A program made the position numbers and the translations under genes. 64,000 nucleotides of DNA from the NCBI RefSeq assembly GCF_018613235.1, contig NZ_JAGGQP010000019.1:62001-126000 (forward strand), given 5' to 3'. This document shows positions 8,462 through 16,701 of the stretch, in pieces (the first letter of the stretch is position 1; each line of letters starts with the position of its first letter). The notes beneath the pieces were generated by a model. That model did not search any database. It saw only the letters and a list, made by a program, of their open reading frames with translations, and was not told where the DNA came from. This stretch comes from Bacillus sp. ISL-41 (GTDB lineage Bacteria; Bacillota; Bacilli; Bacillales; Cytobacillaceae).

Positions 8462-8490
8462 TTGACAACATACCTTACATTGAATATAAT
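8462..8490 (+). promoter_or_regulatory. Sigma-A promoter of glnRA
   Basis: TTGACA 8462-8467 and TATAAT 8485-8490 with a 17-bp spacer are a full consensus promoter. Confidence 0.88.
8463..8479. promoter_or_regulatory. GlnR box 2 overlapping the -35 of glnRA
   Basis: TGACAACATACCTTACA matches TGTNA-N7-TNACA with one mismatch in the left half. It covers the -35 and spacer. The paired arrangement mirrors the two GlnR sites of the B. subtilis glnRA promoter. Confidence 0.72.
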
Positions 8491-8524
8491 GAGAGTATCT
8501 TAAAAGGAAGGAGGAGAAATCATC

Positions 8525-8929
8525 ATGGGCGGAAGTGAAATTCGCCGGAATATGCCGCTCTTTAGCATTGGGATTGTCATGCAGCTGACAGATTTGACTG
8601 CTAGGCAAATCCGCTACTATGAAGAGCATGAATTGATTTCTCCGGCAAGAACAGAGGGCAATAAACGACTCTTTTCCTTAAACGATATTGACAAGCTCCT
8701 CGAGATCAAAGATTTGATTGACCAGGGAGTCAACATGGCAGGCATCAAGCAAATATTTAATGTTAAACAACAGACAGCTATTAATGCTGCTGAGAAAAAA
8801 CAAGCTGAAAAAACGAGACGGGAGCTATCTGATGCCGATCTGCGGAAATTGCTTCGCAAAGAACTGCAGCAGGCAGGACGCTTTAACCGATCTGGCAATC
8901 ATGGAGACATGTCGAGATTTTTTCATTAG
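8525..8929 (+). CDS. glnR: Nitrogen regulator GlnR (MerR family)
   Basis: Represses glnRA and other nitrogen genes when glutamine is plentiful. The 134-residue protein has the MerR helix-turn-helix ([22 protein letters not shown]) and wing ([10 protein letters not shown]). Its C-terminal tail ends in GDMSRFFH, the segment that feedback-inhibited glutamine synthetase contacts to switch on DNA binding. A GGAGGAG ribosome site precedes ATG 8525. It is 46 nt upstream of glnA, and its own GlnR boxes show autoregulation. Confidence 0.96.
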   Translation: MGGSEIRRNMPLFSIGIVMQLTDLTARQIRYYEEHELISPARTEGNKRLFSLNDIDKLLEIKDLIDQGVNMAGIKQIFNVKQQTAINAAEKKQAEKTRRELSDADLRKLLRKELQQAGRFNRSGNHGDMSRFFH

Positions 8930-8975
8930 TTATCCAAATTATCTATCATTTAAATTCTAGGAGGAACTTTTAACA

Positions 8976-10316
8976 ATGGCTAAGACGTTTACAAGAGAAG
9001 ACATTATTCGCTTATCAAAAGAAGAAAATGTAAAATTCATTCGTTTACAGTTCACTGATATTTTAGGAACGATCAAGAACGTTGAAATCCCGATCAGCCA
9101 GCTTGAAAAAGCACTTGATAACAAAATGATGTTCGACGGATCATCCATTGAAGGCTTCGTTCGTATTGAAGAATCTGACATGTACCTGATCCCAGATTTG
9201 GATACATGGGTAATCTTCCCTTGGACAGCTGAAAAAGGTAAGGTTGCGCGTTTGATCTGTGATATCAAAAATGCTGATGGCACACCATTTGCGGGCGACC
9301 CGCGCGGTAACCTCAAGCGCATTCTGAAGGAAATGGAAGAGCTTGGCTTCACAAACTTCAATCTTGGACCAGAACCTGAATTCTTCCTGTTCAAGCTGGA
9401 TGTCAATGGCGAGCCTACACTTGAATTGAATGACAATGGTGGTTACTTCGACCTTGCACCAACCGATCTTGGCGAAAACTGCCGCCGCGATATCGTTCTT
9501 GAGCTTGAAGAAATGGGCTTCGAGATTGAAGCATCTCACCATGAGGTTGCTCCAGGACAGCACGAAATCGACTTCAAATATGCAGATGCTTTGACAGCTT
9601 GTGACCAGATCCAGACTTTCAAGCTTGTTGTTAAAACAATTGCCCGTAAACATGGTCTGCACGCAACATTCATGCCGAAACCATTGTTTGGAGTGAACGG
9701 ATCCGGAATGCACTGCAACATGTCATTGTTCCGTAACGGCGAAAACTCATTCTATGACCCATCCGATAAAAAACTCGAGCTAAGCGAAACTGCGTACCAG
9801 TTCATTGCTGGAACATTGAAGCACGCTTCTGGATTTACAGCAGTAACCAACCCGACTGTAAACTCATATAAGCGTCTGGTACCTGGTTATGAAGCACCTT
9901 GCTACGTTGCATGGTCTGCTAAAAACCGTTCACCATTGATCCGTATCCCTGCATCACGCGGCTTGAGTACACGTGTTGAAGTCCGCAGCGTCGATCCTGC
10001 AGCTAACCCGTACCTTGCAATGGCAGTTTTACTTGCGGCAGGCCTTGACGGAATCAAGAACAAAATGACTCCTCCTGCATCAGTAGACCGTAACATCTAC
10101 GTGATGAACAAAGAAGAGCGTGTAGAAGAAGGAATCGATGATCTGCCGCCAACATTGGCAGCTGCTCTCGACCAGCTGAAGAAGAACGAAGTAATCAGCT
10201 CAGCACTTGGCGACCACATTCTCGAACACTTCATCGAAGCAAAAGAGATCGAATGGGATATGTTTAGAACTCAGGTCCACCCATGGGAGCGCGAACAGTA
10301 TATGAGCATGTATTAA
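8976..10316 (+). CDS. glnA: Glutamine synthetase, type I-alpha
   Basis: Condenses glutamate and ammonia with ATP to glutamine, and acts as the glutamine sensor for GlnR and TnrA. The protein has 446 residues. Visible motifs are the latch region FDGSSIEGF, the [10 protein letters not shown] metal-site segment, [12 protein letters not shown], and the ATP/ammonium region [21 protein letters not shown]. It lacks the adenylylation-site context and the I-beta insertion, as expected for Firmicutes. RBS AGGAGG precedes ATG 8976. Confidence 0.98.
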   Translation: MAKTFTREDIIRLSKEENVKFIRLQFTDILGTIKNVEIPISQLEKALDNKMMFDGSSIEGFVRIEESDMYLIPDLDTWVIFPWTAEKGKVARLICDIKNADGTPFAGDPRGNLKRILKEMEELGFTNFNLGPEPEFFLFKLDVNGEPTLELNDNGGYFDLAPTDLGENCRRDIVLELEEMGFEIEASHHEVAPGQHEIDFKYADALTACDQIQTFKLVVKTIARKHGLHATFMPKPLFGVNGSGMHCNMSLFRNGENSFYDPSDKKLELSETAYQFIAGTLKHASGFTAVTNPTVNSYKRLVPGYEAPCYVAWSAKNRSPLIRIPASRGLSTRVEVRSVDPAANPYLAMAVLLAAGLDGIKNKMTPPASVDRNIYVMNKEERVEEGIDDLPPTLAAALDQLKKNEVISSALGDHILEHFIEAKEIEWDMFRTQVHPWEREQYMSMY

Positions 10317-10322
10317 TAGAAC

Positions 10323-10361
10323 AAAATGGCCTTCTGACTCTGTCAGGAGGCCATTTTTTTA
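10323..10361 (+). terminator. Terminator after glnA
   Basis: AAATGGCCT-T-CTGAC paired with GTCAG-G-AGGCCATTT, then seven T. Confidence 0.9.
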
Positions 10362-10552
10362 TCCGAAAAAAGTGACATAAGCAGGAGCAAGCGCGCCTTT
10401 TAAGGTGAAAAGAGCCTTAGTAATATCACTATGAATTCACTCGAAATCAATAGGACTTTCCCAATAATCATTCCAAAATTCTGCACAATCACTTCTATTG
10501 CCATTTATAACTAGATTTTCTTCAGTAAAAATTAAAATTTTCAGAAAAATAA
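10362..10552. other. AT-rich spacer before the paa promoter
   Basis: No open reading frame with a ribosome site, no strong hairpin and no repeat was seen. It separates the nitrogen genes from the phenylacetate operon. Confidence 0.4.
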
Positions 10553-10581
10553 TTGACTTTTTCCTATATACACGTTATCTT
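10553..10581 (+). promoter_or_regulatory. Promoter of the paa operon
   Basis: TTGACT 10553-10558 and TATCTT 10576-10581 with a 17-bp spacer. The -35 is the same TTGACT as in the promoter of the aromatic ABC transporter operon. The -10 match is only fair. Confidence 0.55.
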
Positions 10582-10595
10582 TGTTTTAAAATATA

Positions 10596-10635
10596 TAACA
10601 CATTTATAGTGTTACGGTTATATAACGTTATATAA
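10596..10635. promoter_or_regulatory. Candidate PaaX operator region of the paa operon
   Basis: TTATATAACGTTATATAA at 10618-10635 is a perfect 18-bp palindrome centred on AACGTT. Just upstream TAACAC/GTGTTA (10596-10601, 10609-10614) form a second inverted repeat. The inner ATATAACGTTATAT recurs exactly at 27530-27543 before the aromatic ABC transporter. Assignment to PaaX is inference, based on paaX being the only regulator gene in the cluster. Confidence 0.65.
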
Positions 10636-10667
10636 ATAAAATTTTATGTATGACAGGGGGCGGAATC

Positions 10668-11993
10668 TTGATTCTACATGAAATTGAAACGAGCAGTCGT
10701 GAGTCCATCGAAGAGATTCAACTTCAAAGACTCAAGACAGTAGTGGAGAAAGTTGCTCAAAGGGTACCGTTTTATAAGAAGAAATTTGAGGATGCGAGTT
10801 TTACGCCTGATAAGCTAAATAGTCTGGAAGATTTGGAAGCGCTTCCTTTCACAGAAAAACAGGATCTGCGGGATCACTATCCATTCGGGATGTTCGCTGT
10901 TCCGCAAAGTGAATTGGTCAGGGTGCACGCCTCATCAGGTACGAGCGGGAAGCCGACGGTGGTAGGCTATACACAAAATGATATCGAAATGTGGGGAGAG
11001 ATTGTTGCCAGGGCGATTGCTCTTGGTGGCGGGGAACCAGGGAGTTTCCTCCATAATGCTTATGGCTATGGCCTTTTTACCGGCGGGTTGGGGCTGCATT
11101 ACGGAAGTGAACAGCTGGGGATGGTCACTGTACCGGTTTCTGGCGGCAACACCCAGAGACAAATCATGTTGATTGAAGATTTTAAACCTCAGGTCATTTG
11201 CGGGACACCTTCTTACATTCTGAATATTGCTGAAACGATGGAGGAAATGGGCATGGACCCACGCGAAACTTCATTGAAATACGGTATTTTCGGGGCTGAG
11301 CCTTGGTCAGAAGAAATGAGGAGAACCCTTGAAGAAAAGCTGGGAATCAAGGCGTGTGATATTTACGGGCTGAGTGAAGTGATCGGGCCTGGTGTCGCAA
11401 GTGAATGCCATGAAGCACAGGATGGATTGCATGTTGCCGAAGATCATTTTTTAGTTGAGGTAATTGACCCTGAAACATTAAAGCCTGTTTCTGATGGGGA
11501 AGAAGGGGAACTGGTATTCACAAGCCTTACGAAGGAAGCCTTTCCGGTCATCCGCTATCGTACCGGGGATATTGCTTCCCTGACGAAGGAAAAATGCAGC
11601 TGCGGACGGACGACAGTAAGAATGTCTCGAGTCAAAGGGCGAATCGATGACATGCTGATCATCAATGGTGTAAATGTTTTTCCGTCACAGATTGAACATT
11701 GCCTGCTGACAGTACCTGAACTTGCCCCGCATTACCAGATTCAGATTTTACAAAAGCGTACGTTAAAAGTTCTTGAGCTGCATGTTGAGATGAATGAGGA
11801 ATATTTCACAGTGATCGGGGCGGATCCGATTTCGGATTTGGTTTATCAGCTGGAGCAAAGGATTCAGTCATTGCTCAGGAGCCAGTGCCTGATTTCGATG
11901 GAGGTGCGTGTGCATCGCCCGAAAACTATCCCGCGCTCTGAAGGGAAGGCAGTGCGAATACTTGATAAAACCAAGGAAGCGATTGGAACTTAA
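10668..11993 (+). CDS. paaK: Phenylacetate-CoA ligase PaaK
   Basis: Activates phenylacetate with ATP and CoA to phenylacetyl-CoA, the entry step of aerobic phenylacetate breakdown. The protein has about 441 residues, with the AMP-binding loop SSGTSGKPTVVGY near 91-103, IFGAEPWSEEMR, the YGLSEVIGPGVA segment, YRTGD and the C-terminal hinge region GRIDDMLIINGVNVFPSQIE. I choose TTG 10668 because AGGGGGCGG ends 4 nt before it; an in-frame ATG at 10650 has no ribosome site. First gene of the paa operon, downstream of the AACGTT operator. Confidence 0.95.
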   Translation: MILHEIETSSRESIEEIQLQRLKTVVEKVAQRVPFYKKKFEDASFTPDKLNSLEDLEALPFTEKQDLRDHYPFGMFAVPQSELVRVHASSGTSGKPTVVGYTQNDIEMWGEIVARAIALGGGEPGSFLHNAYGYGLFTGGLGLHYGSEQLGMVTVPVSGGNTQRQIMLIEDFKPQVICGTPSYILNIAETMEEMGMDPRETSLKYGIFGAEPWSEEMRRTLEEKLGIKACDIYGLSEVIGPGVASECHEAQDGLHVAEDHFLVEVIDPETLKPVSDGEEGELVFTSLTKEAFPVIRYRTGDIASLTKEKCSCGRTTVRMSRVKGRIDDMLIINGVNVFPSQIEHCLLTVPELAPHYQIQILQKRTLKVLELHVEMNEEYFTVIGADPISDLVYQLEQRIQSLLRSQCLISMEVRVHRPKTIPRSEGKAVRILDKTKEAIGT

Positions 11994-12014
11994 AATCTAA
12001 GGAGGTAAGGCAGC

Positions 12015-12974
12015 ATGGAAAACACAATTTCATTCGATCTAATGAGCGAAGAAGCGAAATATGAGCACTTCATGAGCCGGATCGAAGCGGGCGATAAAAT
12101 CGAAGCAGACGACTGGATGCCGGATGACTATCGAATGACACTGATCAAGCTTATTTCAATGCACGGCATCAGTGAAATAATGGGGGCGCTCCCGGAAAAG
12201 GAATGGGTCCCAAAAGCTCCATCTTTGAAAAGAAAGCTGGGGATCATGGCCAAGGTGCAGGATGAAATGGGACACGGACAACTGCTGTTAAGAGTGGCCG
12301 AAGATTTGATGAAGCCGCTTGGAAAATCACGCGAGAACATCATTCAGGATTTGCTATCAGGCGACTTGAAATTCCACAATGTCTTCCATATGGAAGCAAA
12401 AACCTGGGGGGATGCCGGATTGATTGGCTGGCTTGTCGATGGTGCAGCGATTATATCCCAGACGAATATGCTTGATGCTTCGTATGGTCCTTACGCAAGA
12501 GCGTTAAAGCGAATCTGCGCCGAAGAGGTTTTCCACGCCCAGCATGGCGAGGCGATCATCATGGCGCTTGCAGAAGGAACTGACGAGCAAAAAGCGATGA
12601 TCCAGGATTCATTAGACCGCTGGTGGGAAGCACTTCTTATGTTCTTCGGTCCTGCAGATGCGTCTACTACTGGAACTTCCAAACAGGACACAACCATCAA
12701 ATACAGGATCAGAACGAAAACAAACGAGGAGCTTCGCCAGGACTTTTTCACAAAATATATTCCAAGGGTCCTGTCGCTTGGTTTAAAGCTGCCAGATGAA
12801 ACGATGCATTTTGACCAGGAGTCAGGCATGTGGCAATACAAGCAGCCGGACTGGAGTAAGTTTAAGCAAATCATTAAGAATAATGGACCCAAATCAAAGG
12901 ATCGTTTAAGGCTTAGGGAAATTTCCTATAGCAACAACAAATGGGTCATCGACGCATTAAGTGCTAAAGCATAA
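12015..12974 (+). CDS. paaA: 1,2-phenylacetyl-CoA epoxidase, catalytic subunit PaaA
   Basis: Diiron subunit of the multicomponent monooxygenase that epoxidises the ring of phenylacetyl-CoA. The 319-residue protein is ferritin-like, and iron-ligand motifs are visible in KVQDEMGHGQ (near 80) and CAEEVFHAQHGE (near 175). RBS AAGGAGG precedes ATG 12015. The order paaA-B-C-D with short gaps is conserved in bacterial paa clusters. The reductase gene paaE is not next to it. Confidence 0.95.
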   Translation: MENTISFDLMSEEAKYEHFMSRIEAGDKIEADDWMPDDYRMTLIKLISMHGISEIMGALPEKEWVPKAPSLKRKLGIMAKVQDEMGHGQLLLRVAEDLMKPLGKSRENIIQDLLSGDLKFHNVFHMEAKTWGDAGLIGWLVDGAAIISQTNMLDASYGPYARALKRICAEEVFHAQHGEAIIMALAEGTDEQKAMIQDSLDRWWEALLMFFGPADASTTGTSKQDTTIKYRIRTKTNEELRQDFFTKYIPRVLSLGLKLPDETMHFDQESGMWQYKQPDWSKFKQIIKNNGPKSKDRLRLREISYSNNKWVIDALSAKA

Positions 12975-13028
12975 GCCGCCAGCTAATGAAGAATTAGCCC
13001 GGGAATTCCACAGGAAAGGAGAGAGATC

Positions 13029-13376
13029 ATGTCTGGGAATGGATTTTATCAGGAGTTTGAAGTCTTCAGCAAAAGGACGGCCACTTCGCCTATGCAGTAC
13101 CAGTTCTCATTGCTGGCTCCGAACCACGAACTGGCTCTTGTGATGGCTCAGGAAAATTTCATGAGGCGTGAACCGGTTGTCGATATTTGGGTCGTCAAGC
13201 GGGATGATATCAGAAGGATGTCGCTTGAAGAGCGCCAAACATTGCAAAGGCTTGATAACAAAGATTACAGGAATACGAAAGGCTACGGTTATTTGAAAAA
13301 GAAATGGCGCCACTACGAGCAGGAAATGCTTGATGAGAAGGAGATCTTGTCATGGGGAGGGAAGCAGGAGAAATGA
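13029..13376 (+). CDS. paaB: 1,2-phenylacetyl-CoA epoxidase subunit PaaB
   Basis: Small non-catalytic subunit (115 residues) that bridges PaaAC heterodimers. The N-terminal GFYQEFEVFSKRTA and SLLAPNHELALVMAQENF match the PaaB family, which has a conserved 95-residue core. RBS AAAGGAGAG precedes ATG 13029. The stop overlaps the paaC start, indicating translational coupling. Confidence 0.94.
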   Translation: MSGNGFYQEFEVFSKRTATSPMQYQFSLLAPNHELALVMAQENFMRREPVVDIWVVKRDDIRRMSLEERQTLQRLDNKDYRNTKGYGYLKKKWRHYEQEMLDEKEILSWGGKQEK

Positions 13377-14191
13377 AATATGAACTTGAAGATGCGTTGA
13401 AAAATAAAGCCCTTCGCGACGCTGCAGTTGAACTCCTGTTCCAGCTTGCTGATGATGATTTCATTATTGCCTACCGGGGTTCCGAGTGGCTGGGACTTGC
13501 TCCCCATATTGAAGAGGACGTCGCTTTCTCTTCAGTCAGCCAGGATACAATGGGCCATGCGGCGATGTTTTATCAGCTTCTTAGCGCCCTTGGAGCCGGT
13601 GATCCTGACCAGCTTGCCCACAGCAGGCCGGCAGCAGAACGAAAAAATGCGATTTTACTAGAAAAAGTGAACGGCCCAGGTACGTATTTGACAGAGCCGC
13701 ATTATGACTGGGCATTTGCTGTAGTGAGGAACTATTTTTACGCCCAGGCCAAAAAAGTGAAAATTGAATCACTGAAGAATTCATCCTACCAGCCATTGGC
13801 GGAAGCAGCAGTAAAAATTAATATGGAACTTTACTACCATCTGCTGCACTGGAAAACGTGGTTCTCACAGCTTGTGAGTGCCGGCGGAGAAGCGAGGACA
13901 AGAATGGAAGCCGCGATCGAGAAGGTTTTTGATGAACTTGAAGGATTGTTCTCCATGGGAAGCCAGGCCGAAGAATTCACAAAGCACAATTTGATAGATT
14001 CAGAGGAAGCTTTGAGAACGAAATGGATGCAAATGATGTCACCTGTTTTTGAATCCCTTAACCTGGAGATGCCAGATCAATTCAGGATGAAGAGTGGAAA
14101 TGGGCGAAATGGCGAGCATACCGCTGACTTGCAGACTGCTCTAGATACATTGGGTGAGGTCTATAAATCCGATCCGGCAGCAAGCTGGTGA
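13373..14191 (+). CDS. paaC: 1,2-phenylacetyl-CoA epoxidase structural subunit PaaC
   Basis: Ferritin-fold partner of PaaA that lacks a functional diiron site and is needed for the active PaaAC core. It has 272 residues from ATG 13373, which overlaps the paaB stop as ATGA and follows GCAGGAG. An upstream ATG at 13352 after AAGGAG is possible and would add seven residues. LFQLADDDFIIAYRGSEWLG and SQDTMGHAAMFYQLL mark the family. Confidence 0.94.
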   Translation: MKYELEDALKNKALRDAAVELLFQLADDDFIIAYRGSEWLGLAPHIEEDVAFSSVSQDTMGHAAMFYQLLSALGAGDPDQLAHSRPAAERKNAILLEKVNGPGTYLTEPHYDWAFAVVRNYFYAQAKKVKIESLKNSSYQPLAEAAVKINMELYYHLLHWKTWFSQLVSAGGEARTRMEAAIEKVFDELEGLFSMGSQAEEFTKHNLIDSEEALRTKWMQMMSPVFESLNLEMPDQFRMKSGNGRNGEHTADLQTALDTLGEVYKSDPAASW

Positions 14192-14197
14192 TGAAGA

Positions 14198-14680
14198 ATG
14201 ATAAGAGATAAAATCATCGAAGCTTTGCAAACTGTGAAGGATCCTGAGATTGACAGTGTTTCGATTATAGAACTGGGTATGCTCGAGGAAGTCGAAATCA
14301 CATCAAATGATGTTTTGTTAAAACTATTGCCTACCTTCATGGGCTGTCCGGCACTAGATATCATCAAAAACAATGTGATCAAAGCTGTATCAGCTCTTGA
14401 TGAAGTTGAACAGGTAGAGGTTAAATTCATTTTCAGCCCGCCATGGACATCCAATCGGGTCACAGAGCTGGGCAGGGAAAAGCTGAAGGAATTCGGCATC
14501 GCGCCTCCGCCCAGGCATATTGCAGAAACGGGTGAGTGGCAGGCTGATTGTCCTTACTGTGGATCCACCTATACAACAATGGAAAACCTCTTTGGTCCGA
14601 CTGCATGCCGCAGTATTTTGTACTGCAAATCGTGCAAAAACCCATTCGAGGCAATGAAACCTGTATCAACTTTGATGTGA
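14198..14680 (+). CDS. paaD: PaaD, MIP18/SufT-like maturation factor of the epoxidase
   Basis: Accessory protein thought to help iron-sulfur or iron insertion in the Paa epoxidase system. It has 160 residues: an N-terminal MIP18 (DUF59) domain with TVKDPEIDSVSIIELGML and FMGCPALD, and a C-terminal zinc ribbon CPYCGSTYT with a second pair CKSCKNPFEAMKP. Seven nt after paaC. It is the last gene of the epoxidase block. Confidence 0.93.
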   Translation: MIRDKIIEALQTVKDPEIDSVSIIELGMLEEVEITSNDVLLKLLPTFMGCPALDIIKNNVIKAVSALDEVEQVEVKFIFSPPWTSNRVTELGREKLKEFGIAPPPRHIAETGEWQADCPYCGSTYTTMENLFGPTACRSILYCKSCKNPFEAMKPVSTLM

Positions 14681-14799
14681 CGCCAAAGTCGAAAAAAGAT
14701 TCTTAGGTGTCATATCAATTGATTAATAGCTTCAAGAAACAACGCATATATTCTATCTGGTCTATAAAACTTTATTTAAAGAAAAGGGAGAGATTTATA

Positions 14800-15108
14800 A
14801 TGGTAAAACTAATCGCGATTTACAAGCATCCACAGGACAAAGAGGCATTTGACAAGCACTATTTTGAAACGCATGCTCCACTGACTGCAAAGATTCCTGG
14901 CCTTCGCAAAATGGAAGTAACAAGAATCGTCGGTAGCCCAATGGGTGGGGAAGGCAAATATTATCTAATGTGTGAAATGTACTATGACGATCATGAAGCA
15001 TTAAAAGCTGGGATGAAATCTGCTGAAGGCAAAGCTTCTGGAAAGGATGTTATGAGCTTTGCGGGTGATCTGGTCACGATGATGATCGGTGAAGAAGTGA
15101 ATGAATAA
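14800..15108 (+). CDS. EthD-family protein
   Basis: Ferredoxin-like-fold protein of 102 residues (MVKLIAIYKHPQDKEAFDKHY, then PLTAKIPGLRKMEVTR). EthD proteins occur in several aromatic and ether degradation operons; no biochemical role is established for this one. ATG 14800 has AAAGGGAGAG upstream. Its stop overlaps the next start by 8 nt. The operon position suggests a helper role in phenylacetate breakdown. Confidence 0.82.
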   Translation: MVKLIAIYKHPQDKEAFDKHYFETHAPLTAKIPGLRKMEVTRIVGSPMGGEGKYYLMCEMYYDDHEALKAGMKSAEGKASGKDVMSFAGDLVTMMIGEEVNE

Positions 15109-15880
15109 AAACTATGAAATGATTGAAACGACTGTTAAAGGCCAAATCGGATTGATTGAACTTAATCGCCCGAAGGTCCTGAATGCCTTGAACAGGCAAA
15201 TGGTTTCTGAGGTACTTTCGGCAATGGAGGCATATGACGAGGATGCTGACATTAAGGTGATTGTCCTCGCTGGCAAGGGAAGGGCATTTGCTGCAGGTGC
15301 AGATATCGATGAAATGATGGACGCTGACGCGATCTCGATGGAAACGTTGAACCAGTTCACTGACTGGGACCGGCTTGCCTGGATCAAGAAGCCTGTCATT
15401 GGGGCAGTCCATGGTTTCGCACTTGGCGGTGCATTTGAACTGGCGCTATGCTGTGACATGCTGTTCGCCGCAGAAAATACGGAATTCGGATTCCCTGAAG
15501 TCAATCTTGGCGTCATGCCGGGAGCAGGCGGGACGCAAAGGCTTACAAAACTCGTCGGAAAAACAAAAGCAATGGAATGGATCCTCAGCGGCAAGCGTAT
15601 CTCTGCCAAGGAAGCGTTGCACTATGGAATCATCAATTCTACCTTTGCTGAAGAAGTACTGATGGAAGAAACGCTCAAATTCGCCGATACAATCGCAAAG
15701 CAGGCTCCAATTGCCGTAAGACTGATTAAAGAGTCGGTGCTGAAAGCGGTCGACTATCCTTTATATGAGGGAATGCAATATGAGCGCAAAAACTTTTACA
15801 TGCTTTTTGCGACAGAAGATCAAAAGGAAGGTATGAGGGCTTTCAAGGATAAGCGGAAGCCAGATTTTAAAGGGAAATAA
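15101..15880 (+). CDS. paaF: Enoyl-CoA hydratase, PaaF-like
   Basis: Crotonase of 259 residues. Both acid-base glutamates of true hydratases are present, in FGFPEVNLGVMPGAGGTQR and AMEWILSGKRIS, and the oxyanion-hole segments AGADIDE and GFALGGAFELAL are intact. In the Paa pathway PaaF hydrates 2,3-dehydroadipyl-CoA. A second glutamate-bearing crotonase lies at 20371, so which one has which step is uncertain. It overlaps the EthD gene by 8 nt. Confidence 0.85.
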   Translation: MNKNYEMIETTVKGQIGLIELNRPKVLNALNRQMVSEVLSAMEAYDEDADIKVIVLAGKGRAFAAGADIDEMMDADAISMETLNQFTDWDRLAWIKKPVIGAVHGFALGGAFELALCCDMLFAAENTEFGFPEVNLGVMPGAGGTQRLTKLVGKTKAMEWILSGKRISAKEALHYGIINSTFAEEVLMEETLKFADTIAKQAPIAVRLIKESVLKAVDYPLYEGMQYERKNFYMLFATEDQKEGMRAFKDKRKPDFKGK

Positions 15881-15895
15881 GGGGGGTACATAGCT

Positions 15896-16669
15896 GTGTT
15901 TGAAACCGTTTTATACGAAGTACGGAATCAGGTAGCCTACATTACCCTGAACCGTCCTGATAAATTGAATGCCTTCACAGAGCAATTGAACAAGGAAATC
16001 CAGAGTGCAATCAAGTCCGCTTCACGGGATAAAGATGTTAGGGCGCTGGTTCTCACTGGAGCAGGGCGGGCGTTTTGTTCAGGAGAGGATTTGGCAGGTG
16101 TTTCAGATGAAATGGACCATGGCGAAGTGCTTCGTAAACGCTATAATCCAATGCTTTTGGAACTTGGCCGCTGTGAAAAACCGGTCATCGCCGCCGTTAA
16201 TGGGGTGGCGGCAGGAGCTGGAATGAGCTTAGCGCTTGCCTGCGATTTCCGGATTGCCTCTGAAAAAGCTAGTTTCGTAGAAGCCTTTATCCATGTCGGC
16301 CTTGTTCCAGATGCGGGTAATCTATATTATCTTCCACGTCTTATCGGCCACTCGAAAGCAATGGAGCTTGCTGTATTTGGGGAAAAAATTCCGGCAGACA
16401 AGGCAAAGGATCTGGGGCTGGTTACGGAAGTCTACTCATTTGATAACTGGAACGATAATGTCGCTGCATTTGCAGAAAGACTTGCCAATATGCCTACTAA
16501 GGCAATCGGCCTGATCAAAAGGAACTTGAAGGCAAGCTGGCATTCAAGCTTTGAGGACTATCTGGAAAGAGATGCCCAGAGCCAGCGGATTGCCGGTCAG
16601 ACCGCCGACCATCAAGAAGGCGTCCAGGCGTTCATGGAAAAAAGAAAACCAGTCTTCAAGGGTGAATAA
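15896..16669 (+). CDS. paaG: Ring 1,2-epoxyphenylacetyl-CoA isomerase PaaG
   Basis: Crotonase-fold isomerase that converts the ring epoxide to oxepin-CoA and also shifts a double bond later in the route. The 257-residue protein has GRAFCSGEDLAG, NGVAAGAGMSLALACD, and GLVPDAGNLYYLPRLIG, in which an aspartate replaces the hydratase pattern, as in known PaaG. GTG 15896 follows a GGGGGG ribosome site with a 9-nt spacer. Confidence 0.9.
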   Translation: MFETVLYEVRNQVAYITLNRPDKLNAFTEQLNKEIQSAIKSASRDKDVRALVLTGAGRAFCSGEDLAGVSDEMDHGEVLRKRYNPMLLELGRCEKPVIAAVNGVAAGAGMSLALACDFRIASEKASFVEAFIHVGLVPDAGNLYYLPRLIGHSKAMELAVFGEKIPADKAKDLGLVTEVYSFDNWNDNVAAFAERLANMPTKAIGLIKRNLKASWHSSFEDYLERDAQSQRIAGQTADHQEGVQAFMEKRKPVFKGE

Positions 16670-16701
16670 ATCAATCAATCTACTAAAAGGAGATGTTACG
16701 C

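Noticed and set aside
15112-15609. Long minus-strand frame opposite the PaaF-like gene
   Set aside because: Shadow of the codon pattern of the real crotonase gene; no ribosome site or recognisable motif.
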